Assembly: GCA_003561495.1 (NCBI GenBank)
Contig: PWWM01000251.1
Coordinates: 1 to 34,823, forward strand
DNA from: Gammaproteobacteria bacterium
GTDB lineage: Bacteria > Pseudomonadota > Gammaproteobacteria > Xanthomonadales > Wenzhouxiangellaceae
DNA length: 34,823 nucleotides
Direction of reading: 5' to 3'
Shown here: one piece after another, positions 1-11,144 of the stretch
How the letters are laid out: each line of letters begins with the position of its first letter
How positions within the stretch are numbered: position 1 is the first letter of the stretch
Program-made: the position numbers and the translations under genes
The notes under the pieces: model-generated
Database searches by the model: none
What the model saw: only the letters and a program-made list of their open reading frames with translations
What the model was told of the DNA's origin: nothing

Positions 1-1334
1 ACCTGTTCAGCACAACTCGAATTGCCGGCATTGCCGGCTGCGACAAAGACTGCCAGGTCCGGATAATCCCAGGCCAGAAAATCCGCATCGCGGGCCAGCG
101 CGCCGTAGGCCGTGCAGCCGGGATTGCAAGTGCCCTGGCTGAAGCAGGGAACGCCCCAGGAATTATTGTGAATCCGGGCGCCGCCGGCGTGGGCAATCGC
201 CCCGGCATGGTAAAGGCTGCCGCCGAGCTGATTGAGATACTCCAGGCCCTCGCCCATCTCCTGGGCAATCAACCTGGCCCCCGGCGCGGCGCCGTCACGA
301 TCGCCCTGTTCACCGGGCGAGGTCCCCGCCTCGCAATCGGCCGGACTCGAGGCCCGGTTACCCACGGCCGAGGCCGCCACATGCGTGCCGTGCCCGGCGT
401 TGAGAGCCGGGTTGCAGGCCGCATCACCAAGATCGGCTTCTGCAAAGGACCACTTGTAATACAGGCTGGTGGTGCGCTGATTGGGGTCCGGGCTGGCGGC
501 CGGGCAATTGGCGCCTTCATCACATTCACTGATCGGTGGATTGGCGCCGGTCGGATCGATGAACGAACAATGCCCGAAATCCACACCCGAATCCAGCACG
601 CCAATGGTCTGACCGCAACCGAAGATACCCTGGTCAAAAAGCGGCACATGTCCGCTGGTGCCACTTTGGTGCAACCAACCACCTTGTGAGTTGAGATAGA
701 CCGGCTCACGGTAGACGTCAATGGCGGCCACAGCATCCATCGCTGCCAGGCCCACGATGACCCCTGTTTGGACTTCGGCGGTCACGTTGGCCACCAGACG
801 CTCACTGCGAGGGCCGGCCTGCTCGAAAACCACGCTCAATCCAGTCAGGGCGCGTAACGCGTCACGGTACTGATCGAGAGGCTTTCCCGGCCACAAGTTG
901 ATTTTCAAAGGCATGGCGGTGTCTGAAAATTCCGCCAGGCGGATGGATTCGGTAACACTTTGCCCGATCTTCAAAGCCGGCGGCAAAGGACCGACCGCAA
1001 CCACTCCGGCCAGACGCCGAGCCTGACCGTCAAGACCCGGATCCATTCTCACCACATAGGCATGGCGCGGAAGGTAATCGAGAATTTCCGCACCCAGGTC
1101 GATCAACCCCTGGCGTTGGCTCGCATGAATGGGGCCATCGAACTTGACCAGCCGGATTCTGGATGGTTGCATTTGGGTGCGTGTTTCCACACCTGACATC
1201 CAATCAGTCGCCTGCACCGATCGCGCCTGGCAAACATCGAACGGGCCGGTTTCATGATGAACAATGCAGCGATCATCAGCTGCGGCCAATGCAGTGAGCA
1301 GCAAGAAGGCGATAAAGGCTTGGGCTTTCGGCAT
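1..1334 (-). CDS. Secreted S8 (subtilisin-like) serine protease, partial (C-terminus lies beyond window start)
   Basis: Read by hand on minus strand (absent from the ORF track because it has no stop in the window): MPKAQAFIAFLLLTALAAADDRC... signal peptide, then QTIGVLDSGVDFGHCSF (Asp motif), NAGHGTHVAA (His motif) and FVAAGNAGN (oxyanion Asn region). The catalytic Ser block would lie outside the window. Confidence 0.88.
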   Translation of the reverse strand, partial: MPKAQAFIAFLLLTALAAADDRCIVHHETGPFDVCQARSVQATDWMSGVETRTQMQPSRIRLVKFDGPIHASQRQGLIDLGAEILDYLPRHAYVVRMDPGLDGQARRLAGVVAVGPLPPALKIGQSVTESIRLAEFSDTAMPLKINLWPGKPLDQYRDALRALTGLSVVFEQAGPRSERLVANVTAEVQTGVIVGLAAMDAVAAIDVYREPVYLNSQGGWLHQSGTSGHVPLFDQGIFGCGQTIGVLDSGVDFGHCSFIDPTGANPPISECDEGANCPAASPDPNQRTTSLYYKWSFAEADLGDAACNPALNAGHGTHVAASAVGNRASSPADCEAGTSPGEQGDRDGAAPGARLIAQEMGEGLEYLNQLGGSLYHAGAIAHAGGARIHNNSWGVPCFSQGTCNPGCTAYGALARDADFLAWDYPDLAVFVAAGNAGNSSCAEQ

Positions 1335-1502
1335 CGTGCACTGTTTGATTGAAGACAGGGATGTGATTTACAGTGACGCGCCAGGCCAATCAGAACGCAA
1401 CAGCCTGATTCAAGCATTGAGCGTCAGCTGGAGTGTACCCGAAATTCATGAATGGACCATGCAGCTCGAGACTGGTCCTGGTGCCCTGACACGCCCATGG
1501 CC

Positions 1503-2288
1503 TCAGCTTCGCAAACCAATGCCGCGCTTGAGCAAGGTCAAGCAGATCACAAACAGCACCGTTCCAAAACCCAGGGTAATGGCATAGGCAATCCACAGCG
1601 GAATGTCACTGACGCCCAACAGCCCGTAGCGAAAGGCGTTCACCATGTAAACGATCGGGTTGACCAGGGCGATCTGCTGGGTGATGCCCGGCAGCAGGCT
1701 GACCGAGAAGAACACCCCGCCCAGGTAGGTCAGGGGTTGCAGGACGAAGGTGGGAATGATCGAAATGTCATCGAATTTCTGGGCGTAGATGGCGTTGATG
1801 AACCCGGCCAGGGAAAACACGATGGCGGTCAGGAACAAGATACTGATCGTGACCGCAACGTTGTACATGTGAAAGCCCGAGAAGAATGCGGCCACCAGCC
1901 ACACCAGCACACCCACCGTCAGGGCGCGAAAGACCGCGCCGGAGACATAGCCGGCCAGAATGATCCAGGGCGGCAACGGGCTGACCAACAATTCCTCGAC
2001 ATGCTTGCCGAACTTGGCGCCGAAAAACGACGAGGTGATATTGCCGTAGGCATTGGTGATCACGCTGAGCATGATCAGGCCCGGGACGATGAATTCCATG
2101 TACGGCAACCCGCCCATTTCGCCGACCCGTCGTCCGATGATGGCGCCGAAGATGACGAAATACAGACTCATGGTGATCACCGGCGGAATCAGGGTCTGGG
2201 CCCAGATCCTCAGGATTCTGGTGATCTCCTTGATCAGGATGGTCTGGTAACCAATCCAGTAACTTCTCGCCGAAACTTCAACGCTCAT
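1503..2288 (-). CDS. ABC-2 type transporter permease (YadH-like)
   Basis: 261 aa, multiple hydrophobic segments; motifs IIGRRVGEMGGLPYMEFIVPGLIMLSVITNAYGN and YLGGVFFSVSLLPGITQQIALVNPIVYMVNAFRYG typical of YadH; 4-bp overlap with the upstream ATPase gene. Confidence 0.9.
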   Translation of the reverse strand: MSVEVSARSYWIGYQTILIKEITRILRIWAQTLIPPVITMSLYFVIFGAIIGRRVGEMGGLPYMEFIVPGLIMLSVITNAYGNITSSFFGAKFGKHVEELLVSPLPPWIILAGYVSGAVFRALTVGVLVWLVAAFFSGFHMYNVAVTISILFLTAIVFSLAGFINAIYAQKFDDISIIPTFVLQPLTYLGGVFFSVSLLPGITQQIALVNPIVYMVNAFRYGLLGVSDIPLWIAYAITLGFGTVLFVICLTLLKRGIGLRS

Positions 2289-3211
2289 GCCGCATCCTCC
2301 TGGTCGAGATTGACCAGGCGCACGAACAACTCTTCCAGTCGATTGGCCTTGTTGCGCATGGAGCAGACTTCCATGCCGTGTTCCTCGAGCACCCGGAACA
2401 GGCGATTGAGACTGCGTGATTTGGGCATGCTCGCCTCGATCGTGGTCGGGTCGCGCAGTACCAGCTCGACACCGTCCAGTTCCGGCAGACTGGTGATCGG
2501 TTCGCGCAGATCGAGCACGAAGGTCTCGATGTCAAGCTTGCCCAGCAGGTGCTTGATTGAGGTGTTCTCGACGATCTCGCCATGATCGATGATGGCGATG
2601 TTGCGACACAGGTTCTCGGCCTCTTCCAGGTAATGAGTGGTCAGGATCACGGTGGTGCCGGCGGCGTTGATCTCGCTGATGAACTTCCACATCGAACGGC
2701 GAATCTCGATATCGACCCCGGCTGTGGGCTCATCGAGAATCAGCAATCGCGGTTGGTGGACCATGGCCCGGGCGATCAGCAGGCGTCGCTTCATGCCGCC
2801 CGAGAGCGTGCGCGCCATGCGAAAGGCCGGTTCCCACAGGCTGAGTTTTTTGAGGTAATACTCTGCGCGTTCCTTGGCCACTCCACGCGGCACGCCGTAG
2901 TAGCCGGCCTGGTTGACAACGATATCGAAGGGTTTTTCAAACTGATTGAAATTGACTTCCTGCGGAACCAGGCCGATCTCGGCCATGGCCCGCGAGCGCT
3001 GCTTTTGCACACTGATGTCAAACACCTTCGTTTCACCCGCACTGGCATTGACCAATGAGCTGACGATCCCGATCAGGGTGGACTTTCCGGCCCCGTTGGG
3101 ACCGAGCAGGGCGAAGAAATCGCCCTCTTCAACGCTCAGGTCGATACCCTTCAGCGCCACCACGCCATTGCGATAGGTTTTTTTCAGTTGATTGACTTCC
3201 AGGGCTTTCAT
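2285..3211 (-). CDS. ABC transporter ATP-binding protein (YadG-like)
   Basis: Starts MKALEVNQLKKTYRNGVVALKGIDLSVEEGDFFALLGPNGAGKST (Walker A), LSGGMKRRLLIARAMVHQPRLLILDEPTAGVD (signature and Walker B). The tracked ORF to 4660 is an antisense extension; start taken at 3211. Confidence 0.93.
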   Translation of the reverse strand: MKALEVNQLKKTYRNGVVALKGIDLSVEEGDFFALLGPNGAGKSTLIGIVSSLVNASAGETKVFDISVQKQRSRAMAEIGLVPQEVNFNQFEKPFDIVVNQAGYYGVPRGVAKERAEYYLKKLSLWEPAFRMARTLSGGMKRRLLIARAMVHQPRLLILDEPTAGVDIEIRRSMWKFISEINAAGTTVILTTHYLEEAENLCRNIAIIDHGEIVENTSIKHLLGKLDIETFVLDLREPITSLPELDGVELVLRDPTTIEASMPKSRSLNRLFRVLEEHGMEVCSMRNKANRLEELFVRLVNLDQEDAA

Positions 3212-3298
3212 GACCGATGGCACATTTTGTTGTAAGGTTTCGCGGGCACAATAAGACATCGATTGTAAAGCCACTGTCTTGACTTGGGACCGTTGTCC

Positions 3299-4755
3299 AT
3301 GGGATTCAAATATTTCTTGCCGTTTGGAATCGTTCTGGGCCTGTTGGCTTTGCAGCCGGCGGGTGCTGCCGATCGTTGGGCGGCGCTGGAGGCCTGCGAG
3401 TTGTCTGCCGCCGGCGGCCGCTTGAGCGTGCAGGCCCGTTGCGGCACCTTCGAAGTCCCGGAAAACCCGGCCCATCCCGAGGGGCGACAAATTGAACTGG
3501 CCTATGCCGTCCTGCCCGCGCGCAGCCGAGCCGAACCTGATCCGGTGTTTTTTCTGGCCGGCGGACCGGGTCAGTCGGCGCGCGAAGCGGCCGCACTGAT
3601 GCGCCATGCCCTGCGCGAGGTCAATCGGGATCGCGACCTGATCTTTCTCGACCAACGCGGCGCCGGCGCCTCCAATCCCCTGGACTGCGACTTCGAGCAG
3701 GTCAGCGACTGGTTGGAAATGGACTTCGAGGCCATCAACGAGGTCCTGCGCGAGTGCCATGACCAGCAATGGGATGCCGATGTGCGCTTCTACACCACCA
3801 CCGACGCGGCGCGCGACCTGGATGACTTGCGCGCCCGTTACGGTTTCGATCGGATCAACCTGATCGGCGGCTCTTACGGCACCCGCCTGGCCCAGGTCTA
3901 CCTGCGCAACTACCCCGACCAGGTCCGCAGCGTAGTGCTGGACGGAGTCGTTCCGACCCGCCTGCGGCTGGGCTCGGAGCATGCCCTGATGCTGGATGAA
4001 TCCCTGGACCAACTGTTCGATGCCTGCCTGGATGACGAGGCCTGCCGCCGGGCTTTTCCCGGGTTGCACACGGCATTCGAGCGCCTGGTCGATCACTACC
4101 GCGACAATACGCAGCCCATCGTCATCGTTGAACCGCGCAGCGGCGACAAGCTGGAGCTGGATTTCGACCTCGATCTGCTCGCCTCGGGCTTGCGCTTTCT
4201 GGCCTACAGCCCGCAGACCCAGATGATGATTCCCAAGTTGATCCACGAGGCCGCCACCACCGGCGATCCCTCGCGGCTGGCCAGCCAGGCGCTGATCGTG
4301 ACCGAACAGGTCGATCAGTCCATCTCGGTCGGGCTCAACTTTGCGGTCGGTTGCGCCGAGGACTGGCCAAGCTGGCCGCGTGATCTGGACGCTGAACACA
4401 CCCTGATGGGCAATACCATGCTCGAGTTCTATGACCATGTCTGCGCCTGGTGGCCGGCCGGCGAGGCGCCGGAGGATTTTCACCAGCCCTTCGATCCGGG
4501 CGCGCCGGTACTGATCCTGTCGGGGGAGAACGACCCGGTCACGCCCGCTCACTATGGTGACGAGGCAGCCGAGCAATACGCCAACAGCCTGCACCTGGTC
4601 GGCCGCGGCCTGGGTCACATCACCTTGGGTCAACCCTGCTTCAACCGCATCGTCAGCCAATTCATCACCCGCGCCGGGTTCGACGACCTGGATACCGAAT
4701 GCCTGGACCAGCTGGACCGGGGACCGTTCTTTCTCAACCTGCTCGGACCTGCGCC

Positions 4756-4759
<4 letters not shown>
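3299..4759 (+). CDS. Secreted alpha/beta hydrolase (prolyl aminopeptidase/TAP-like C-terminal type)
   Basis: MGFKYFLPFGIVLGLLALQPAGAAD signal peptide; FFLAGGPGQSA, FLDQRGAGASNPLDC, NLIGGSYGTRLAQVYLRNYP (nucleophile elbow GGSYG), VLILSGENDPVTPAHYG and GRGLGH typical of this family. Confidence 0.9.
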
Positions 4760-5492
<733 letters not shown>

Positions 5493-5496
<4 letters not shown>

Positions 5497-6662
5497 TCGG
5501 GGTATTCATCAAGGAACTGCTGGACAACTTTCGCGACCGGCGCGTCATTCTCAACACCCTGGTCTTCACGCCGATCTTCGGGCCGGTGATCTTCGTGGTG
5601 TTGATGGCCTTCATGACCCAGCAGGCCACCGAACGCATGGAAGCGCCACTGGAGTTGCCGGTGGTCGGCGCCGAACACGCGCCCAACCTGATCGGATTCC
5701 TGGAGCGTCAGGGTGTCATCATCACCGGCCCGCCCGAGGATCCCGAGCGCGCCATTCGCACCGAGGAAGAGGAAATCATTCTCAGGATTGGTCCGGATTA
5801 TGGTCAGGCCTGGAACGAGGGACGCCCGGCCCCGGTGGAGCTGATTGTCGATCAGTCCCTGCGCTACACCGGCGCGACCGTGTCCAGGGTGCGCGGTTAC
5901 CTTAACGGCTATTCCGGGGAGATTTCTCAGTTGCGCCTGATGATGCGCGGCGTGCACCCGGAATTGACCCGTCCCATCCAGATCAAGGTCACCGACCTGT
6001 CGACTCCTGAATCGCGCGGCGGCATGATCCTGGCCTTTCTGCCCTACTTCATCCTGATCACGGTGTTCATGGGCTCGATGCACATGGCCACCGACACTAC
6101 CGCCGGCGAGCGGGAACGCAAGTCGCTGGAACCGCTATTGATCAACCCACTGCCGCGCTGGCAGGTGATGGCCGGCAAGCTGGCCGCGACCACCGCCTTT
6201 GCCCTGATGACCTTGGCACTGGGGCTGATTGCCTTTGTCATCGCCATGGGCTACATGCCGGTCGAAGACATGGACATGGCCCTGAATCTGGATCTGGGGG
6301 TGGCCGCCTGGGCCTTTGTGCTGGTCGCCCCGGCCGCGCTGCTGGCCGCGGCACTGCTGACCATCCTGGCCTCGTTCGCCAAGAGCTACCGCGAGGCGCA
6401 AAGCTACATGAGCATGGTCGTGCTCATCCCCATGATCCCCAGCCTGTGGATGCTGATTGACCCGGCCCGTACCGAAACCTGGATGACGCTGGTGCCCTTG
6501 CTCAATCAGAACGTGCTGATCCTGGAGCTGGTGCGCGGCGAACCGGTCAATCTGGCCTGGGTCGGCCTGTGCCTGGCCTCGACCAGCCTGGCCGCGCTGG
6601 TGCTGGCCTTCATTGCGGGCACCCTGTACAACCGCCCGAAGCTGATCTTTACATCCGGTTGA
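5493..6662 (+). CDS. ABC transporter permease (NatB-like)
   Basis: 389 aa; N-terminal TM, large extracytoplasmic domain, C-terminal TM cluster; GGMILAFLPYFILITVFMGSMHMATDTTAGERERKSLEPLLINPLPR is characteristic of NatB; 4-bp overlap with the ATPase gene. Confidence 0.9.
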
Positions 6663-6681
6663 ACCAAGCCGGGACTCTGAC

Positions 6682-8064
6682 CTATTCCGCCGTCTCGATT
6701 CGTCGCCGGATACGAGGCTGCTCCAGGGCCCGGTAATTGGACAAGACATTAACGCCGCTGCCATCGGTCACGGTACCGTTGGTGAATTGCTGGATAGCGA
6801 AACTGATGACCGGTTCGCCCACATAAACCGTGCCATCCGGGGCCGTGAGAAACACCGCATCATCGTCGTGCTCACCGAAGCTGAGCCTGGCGACCCCTTC
6901 AACAAAGAAACTCGGATGTCCCAGCGCGTGGCTGGATGCCGGCATGGCCGGGTGGCCGAGAATGGGTGATTCGATCGCCATGCCGATCTCGGATGGATGG
7001 GCGTTGAGTGGCATGCTGTAATGGATATTCCCGGGCGCGACCGGAAACTCGGGACCTTTCACGCAAGTCACTCCGGGCGGAAGCGTCACACAAACGCCGG
7101 AGCCTTCTCTCAAATCGCCACTGCGTGAACGCACTTTCAAGGTAGGTTCCACATCAATCAACAACTCGGCGCCATTGTCCTGGTAGCGCGCCAGTGGCCG
7201 GTGCAGCATCCATTCGGTCTTGGCGCCCAGGTTGGGCTCAATGGAAAAATCCACCCGATGGGCGGTCGCCATCAAGGCGGCGGCCACCGCCTCCAAAGGA
7301 TGCGACCATTCGTCGATTCGGCAACCGCTGCTCATACAAAGCAGACTGCGCGTTCCGCCATGCTCGGCGCCCGGGTCATTGGCATTGGCCAGGTCGGGCG
7401 TCGCGTCGGTCGGCGCAGTGTGCTGGGCAATCCCACTGAACCCGCTCAAGGCCGTTGCGGCAATCGAGTTCATGGTGCCGCCAAACACGTTGATGATGGA
7501 CACTGTCGCACTGAGATGGCCTGAAGGCGAGTCCAGAAAGGCGTTCGGATCCATCGCCCAATCCCCGATCTCGAACTCGTCGGCCAGCTCCGGGCAACCC
7601 AACCAGCGACCGTCACTGGTCACCGGTGATTCACTCTCCGCCCGGGCCATTTCAATGATCTCGATCGAACCATGCCGACTGCCCAGGGGATAAATTGGGA
7701 AATGTTCATCCAACGGCAATGAACACGATGTGTCCGAAATGGTCAGCAACGGCTCGTCGGCGTCATCGCCAAGCATGGAGCTGCTGATGAGTCCGGCCGT
7801 CCAGACCCCACCGGCGTCAAGGTACAGGTTTCGGTTCAGCAGCAGCGTTCCATCGGAGTCCAGCACGCGAAACTTGGCGGCGCTCGGCTCATCCCCATCA
7901 TTGCGAACCGTCAAGACACTCCCATTGCCCGCACTGGTTGTCCAGTACGGAACGATCAATGCGCTGCCAAGGCCGGCATCGGCACGATGCACCTGCGCGC
8001 CCAGGCTTGCACTGGCCATGGCCAAGCCAATCACTACCAACAGGCGAGTTGCATGCATCTTCAT
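6682..8064 (-). CDS. Uncharacterised secreted protein, 460 aa
   Basis: MKMHATRLLVVIGLAMASASLGAQVHRAD signal peptide, paired Cys residues, no family recognised. Start set at 8064, downstream of the tracked 8247 start, because of the signal peptide. Confidence 0.75.
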   Translation of the reverse strand: MKMHATRLLVVIGLAMASASLGAQVHRADAGLGSALIVPYWTTSAGNGSVLTVRNDGDEPSAAKFRVLDSDGTLLLNRNLYLDAGGVWTAGLISSSMLGDDADEPLLTISDTSCSLPLDEHFPIYPLGSRHGSIEIIEMARAESESPVTSDGRWLGCPELADEFEIGDWAMDPNAFLDSPSGHLSATVSIINVFGGTMNSIAATALSGFSGIAQHTAPTDATPDLANANDPGAEHGGTRSLLCMSSGCRIDEWSHPLEAVAAALMATAHRVDFSIEPNLGAKTEWMLHRPLARYQDNGAELLIDVEPTLKVRSRSGDLREGSGVCVTLPPGVTCVKGPEFPVAPGNIHYSMPLNAHPSEIGMAIESPILGHPAMPASSHALGHPSFFVEGVARLSFGEHDDDAVFLTAPDGTVYVGEPVISFAIQQFTNGTVTDGSGVNVLSNYRALEQPRIRRRIETAE

Positions 8065-8373
8065 TCTCCTGATTTTTTGTAGCATGAGCCCCCTAAGCGG
8101 CTGAATGTTGACAGAATATGAAAAGGTGTCAAGTGCAGGTTGTCCCCTTGTAAGGAGATTGACGGCGCATGGGCACCCTTCTCTCAGCCGCTGTTGATTT
8201 GCCTTCTCACTACCCGCTTCACCTCGGCAATGCCATACTCTGTCCACTTACCATGTTCTTGAGCACAGATGGTCAACAATTCAATTTTCGACATTAACGC
8301 GACGTGTGGTAGACGAGGCGCGGTCCGGGATGTGACTCGCCAGCGAAGCGGCGTCGAATGCTTCAATCTCGAC

Positions 8374-8399
8374 CGTCGGCCACGTAGGGCCGACCTACG
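8374..8399 (-). repeat. REP-like element (copy A)
   Basis: Minus strand CGTAGGTCGGCCCTACGTGGCCGACGG; same head CGTAG, same loop CTACGT, stem GTCGGCC/GGCCGAC. Confidence 0.8.
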
Positions 8400-8405
8400 C
8401 CTTGC

Positions 8406-9179
8406 ATGATCCTCATCATTTCCTTAATCGCCGCTTTGGGCGCCATGCTGGTGCTGTGGGCCTGGCAACTGAAATCCGGTCGGGCCGACTGGGTGGATGT
8501 GGCCTGGGCGTGCTCGATCGGGTTGTTGGCAGTGTGCTATGCCATTGTTGGCGAAGGCAGCGTTGAAAAGCGCATCCTGGTGGTGCTGGTGGCCGGGACC
8601 TGGTCGTTCCGGCTGGTCAGGCATCTTGCAGTGCGGCTGGCCGGTCATGACCAGGAAGACGGTCGCTACCAGGCCATACGCGAACATTTCGGTCCACGCC
8701 AGCACGCGTTTTTACTGGTGTTCTTCCTGGCACAAGGGCTGCTGGCCTGGCTGTTTGCAATGCCGGCCTGGGTGGTGGCCAATGATCCATCGTCGACCTT
8801 GAATGGCTGGGTCATCGCCGGGGTACTGGTCTGGTTTGTCAGCCTGGCCGGTGAGAACATCGCCGATCGGCAACTGGCCGCCTTTCGGGCTGATCCGGCC
8901 AATCGCGGCAAGGTTTGCAAGGTTGGCCTGTGGCGATATTCGCGCCACCCCAATTATTTCTTCGAATGGCTGCACTGGTTCAGCTACCCGCTGATTGCCT
9001 TCGGCGCCCCGAACCAGTGGATGACCTGGCTAGGTCCGTTACTGATGCTGCTGTTTCTCTATCGCCTGACCGGCATTCCGTACACTGAGAAACAGGCATT
9101 GAAGTCACGGGGCGAGGCTTATCGCCGCTACCAGGAAGAGACTTCAGCCTTCATTCCCTGGCCACCCCGGCGCCCCTGA
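8406..9179 (+). CDS. DUF1295 family membrane protein (steroid 5-alpha-reductase-like)
   Basis: 257 aa multi-TM; RADWVDVAWA, RHPNYFFEWLHWFSYP and GEAYRRYQEETSAFIPWPPR are hallmarks of DUF1295. Confidence 0.88.
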   Translation: MILIISLIAALGAMLVLWAWQLKSGRADWVDVAWACSIGLLAVCYAIVGEGSVEKRILVVLVAGTWSFRLVRHLAVRLAGHDQEDGRYQAIREHFGPRQHAFLLVFFLAQGLLAWLFAMPAWVVANDPSSTLNGWVIAGVLVWFVSLAGENIADRQLAAFRADPANRGKVCKVGLWRYSRHPNYFFEWLHWFSYPLIAFGAPNQWMTWLGPLLMLLFLYRLTGIPYTEKQALKSRGEAYRRYQEETSAFIPWPPRRP

Positions 9180-9231
9180 AGTACGGCGGCGCGCTATCCT
9201 ATAGCATTCCTGAACAGGGTGGCTTAAGACC

Positions 9232-11049
9232 ATGTGCGGCATTGTTGCGGCCAACGCGGAACGAAACATCATCCCGATCCTGATTGACGGTCTGCGCCGG
9301 CTGGAGTACCGCGGTTATGACTCGGCCGGCCTGGCCTGTCTCGAGCCGGGTGGGGATCTGTTCGATCACGCCGAGGTCGGCAAGGTCGCCGATCTGCACA
9401 CCGCCCTGGATGCCGACCTGACCAGTCACCTGGGCATCGCCCATACCCGCTGGGCCACCCACGGTGCACCGACCCGGGCCAATGCCCATCCCCATCTTTC
9501 CAATCAACGGGTTGCCGTGGTCCACAACGGCATCATCGAGAATTTCGAGAACCTCAAGCGCGAACTGGCTGCTGAAGGCTACGAGTTCAAGTCGGAAACC
9601 GATACCGAGGTCATCGCCCATCTTATTGACCGGGAACTGGAACGGGCCACCCGGCCGATGGAAGCCATACAACGGGCCTGCAAACGGCTGGACGGCGCAT
9701 ACGCCATCGCGGTGCTGTTGCGTGATTGTCCCGACCGTCTGTTCGGCGCCCGCCAGGGCAGCCCGCTGGTGGTCGGTGTCGGAGTGGGCGAGCATTTTCT
9801 GGCCTCGGATGCCGCTGCCCTGGTGCCGGTGACCCAGCAGATGATGTTTCTCAATGACGGCGACCTGGTCGAACTCGGTCGCGATCAGGTCCGGGTCGTT
9901 GACGCCGAACTGGAGCCGGTCGAACGTCCGATTCGCATATCCACGCTGCCGGCGGACTCGGTCGACAAGGGCAGTTTTCGGCACTTCATGGAAAAGGAAA
10001 TCCATGAGCAACCCGACGCCATCGCCACCACGCTCAACGCCCACCTCGAAGGGACGCGCATCTGTCCAACCCTCGATCGAGAATTGCTCAGCAAGGTTCA
10101 AGCCATTCACATCATCGCCTGCGGCACCAGCTACCACGCCGGACTGGTGGCCCGCTACTGGATCGAAAGCCTGGCCCGGGTGCCGGTCAGCGTCGAGATC
10201 GCCAGCGAGTATCGCTATCGTCAGCCGGCCATACCCGACGATACCCTGCTGATCGCCATCTCTCAGTCCGGCGAGACCGCCGACACCCTCGCGGCGCTAT
10301 CTTCTGCCGGTGAGTTCGGCTACCTGGACACTCTGGGCATTTGCAACGTGCCCGAAAGCGCCCTGACCCGCCAGTGCGGTCACATTCTCATGACTCGCGC
10401 GGGCCTGGAAATCGGTGTCGCCTCGACCAAGGCCTTCACTACCCAGCTGACCGTGTTGCTGTTGCTGGCCGCCGCCCTGGCCGAGGCCAAGCACCGGGAT
10501 CCGGCGCTGATTCGCCAGGTACTGGAAGATCTGGGACAGGCGCCGCAACAGGCCCGCGAAGTGCTGGCCATTGGTGATCGCGTGCGAGAAGTGGCTGAAG
10601 AGATCGCCGAAAAACCACACGCGCTGTTTCTCGGCCGGGGTCCGGAATACCCGATCGCCATGGAAGGCGCCCTGAAACTCAAGGAGATTTCCTATATTCA
10701 TGCCGAGGCTTACGCCGCCGGTGAGCTCAAGCACGGACCGCTGGCGCTGGTTGACGATACCCTGCCGGTCATCGTGCCGGCCTCCAGCAACCGCCTGCTC
10801 ACCAAGTTGATCTCCAACCTTCAGGAAGTGCGGGCCAGGGGCGGGAAATTGTATGTTTTCGCCGATCGGGGCGTGACCATCGAGCCCCATCCCAGCGTGG
10901 AACTCATTCAGGTGCCCGCGCCTCACTCGAACGTCTCACCCATCATCCAGGTCCTGCCTTTGCAATTCCTTGCCTACCACGTCGGCGTGCTCAAGGGCAC
11001 CGACGTGGATCAGCCGCGCAATCTGGCCAAATCGGTCACCGTGGAATGA
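9232..11049 (+). CDS. glmS: Glutamine--fructose-6-phosphate aminotransferase (isomerizing)
   Basis: MCGIVAANAERNIIPILIDGLRRLEYRGYDSAGLA N-terminal amidotransferase with Cys1; SIS domains ACGTSYHAGLVARYWIE and ISQSGETADTLAAL; ends DVDQPRNLAKSVTVE. Confidence 0.99.
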   Translation: MCGIVAANAERNIIPILIDGLRRLEYRGYDSAGLACLEPGGDLFDHAEVGKVADLHTALDADLTSHLGIAHTRWATHGAPTRANAHPHLSNQRVAVVHNGIIENFENLKRELAAEGYEFKSETDTEVIAHLIDRELERATRPMEAIQRACKRLDGAYAIAVLLRDCPDRLFGARQGSPLVVGVGVGEHFLASDAAALVPVTQQMMFLNDGDLVELGRDQVRVVDAELEPVERPIRISTLPADSVDKGSFRHFMEKEIHEQPDAIATTLNAHLEGTRICPTLDRELLSKVQAIHIIACGTSYHAGLVARYWIESLARVPVSVEIASEYRYRQPAIPDDTLLIAISQSGETADTLAALSSAGEFGYLDTLGICNVPESALTRQCGHILMTRAGLEIGVASTKAFTTQLTVLLLLAAALAEAKHRDPALIRQVLEDLGQAPQQAREVLAIGDRVREVAEEIAEKPHALFLGRGPEYPIAMEGALKLKEISYIHAEAYAAGELKHGPLALVDDTLPVIVPASSNRLLTKLISNLQEVRARGGKLYVFADRGVTIEPHPSVELIQVPAPHSNVSPIIQVLPLQFLAYHVGVLKGTDVDQPRNLAKSVTVE

Positions 11050-11052
11050 CAA

Positions 11053-11075
11053 ACGCCCGCCGAAAAGGCGGGCGT
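11053..11075 (+). terminator. Hairpin (terminator-like) after glmS
   Basis: acgcccgcc-gaaaa-ggcgggcgt: 9-bp perfect stem, GAAAA loop, 3 nt after the glmS stop region; the T run (ttttt) is only ~11 nt further on, so termination efficiency is uncertain. Confidence 0.65.
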
Positions 11076-11144
11076 CGGTAGAAGTTTTTCGGTGCTTAAC
11101 CGGATCGATGGTCACAAGGCCATCGATCAAAGTGCATTCCGATT

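Noticed and set aside
1452-2585. 377-aa plus-strand ORF
   Set aside because: Antisense shadow of the yadGH genes; low-complexity Gln/Asp/His/Arg-rich translation typical of reverse frames in high-GC DNA.
3212-4660. N-terminal extension giving a 791-aa fused ABC ATPase
   Set aside because: The extension is antisense to the alpha/beta hydrolase gene; the true ATPase start MKALEVNQ is at 3211.
8184-8292. Short minus ORF MSKIELLTICAQEHGKWTEYGIAEVKRVVRRQINSG
   Set aside because: Looks protein-like but only 36 aa, with no homolog recognised and no clear SD; could be a gene remnant but not supportable.
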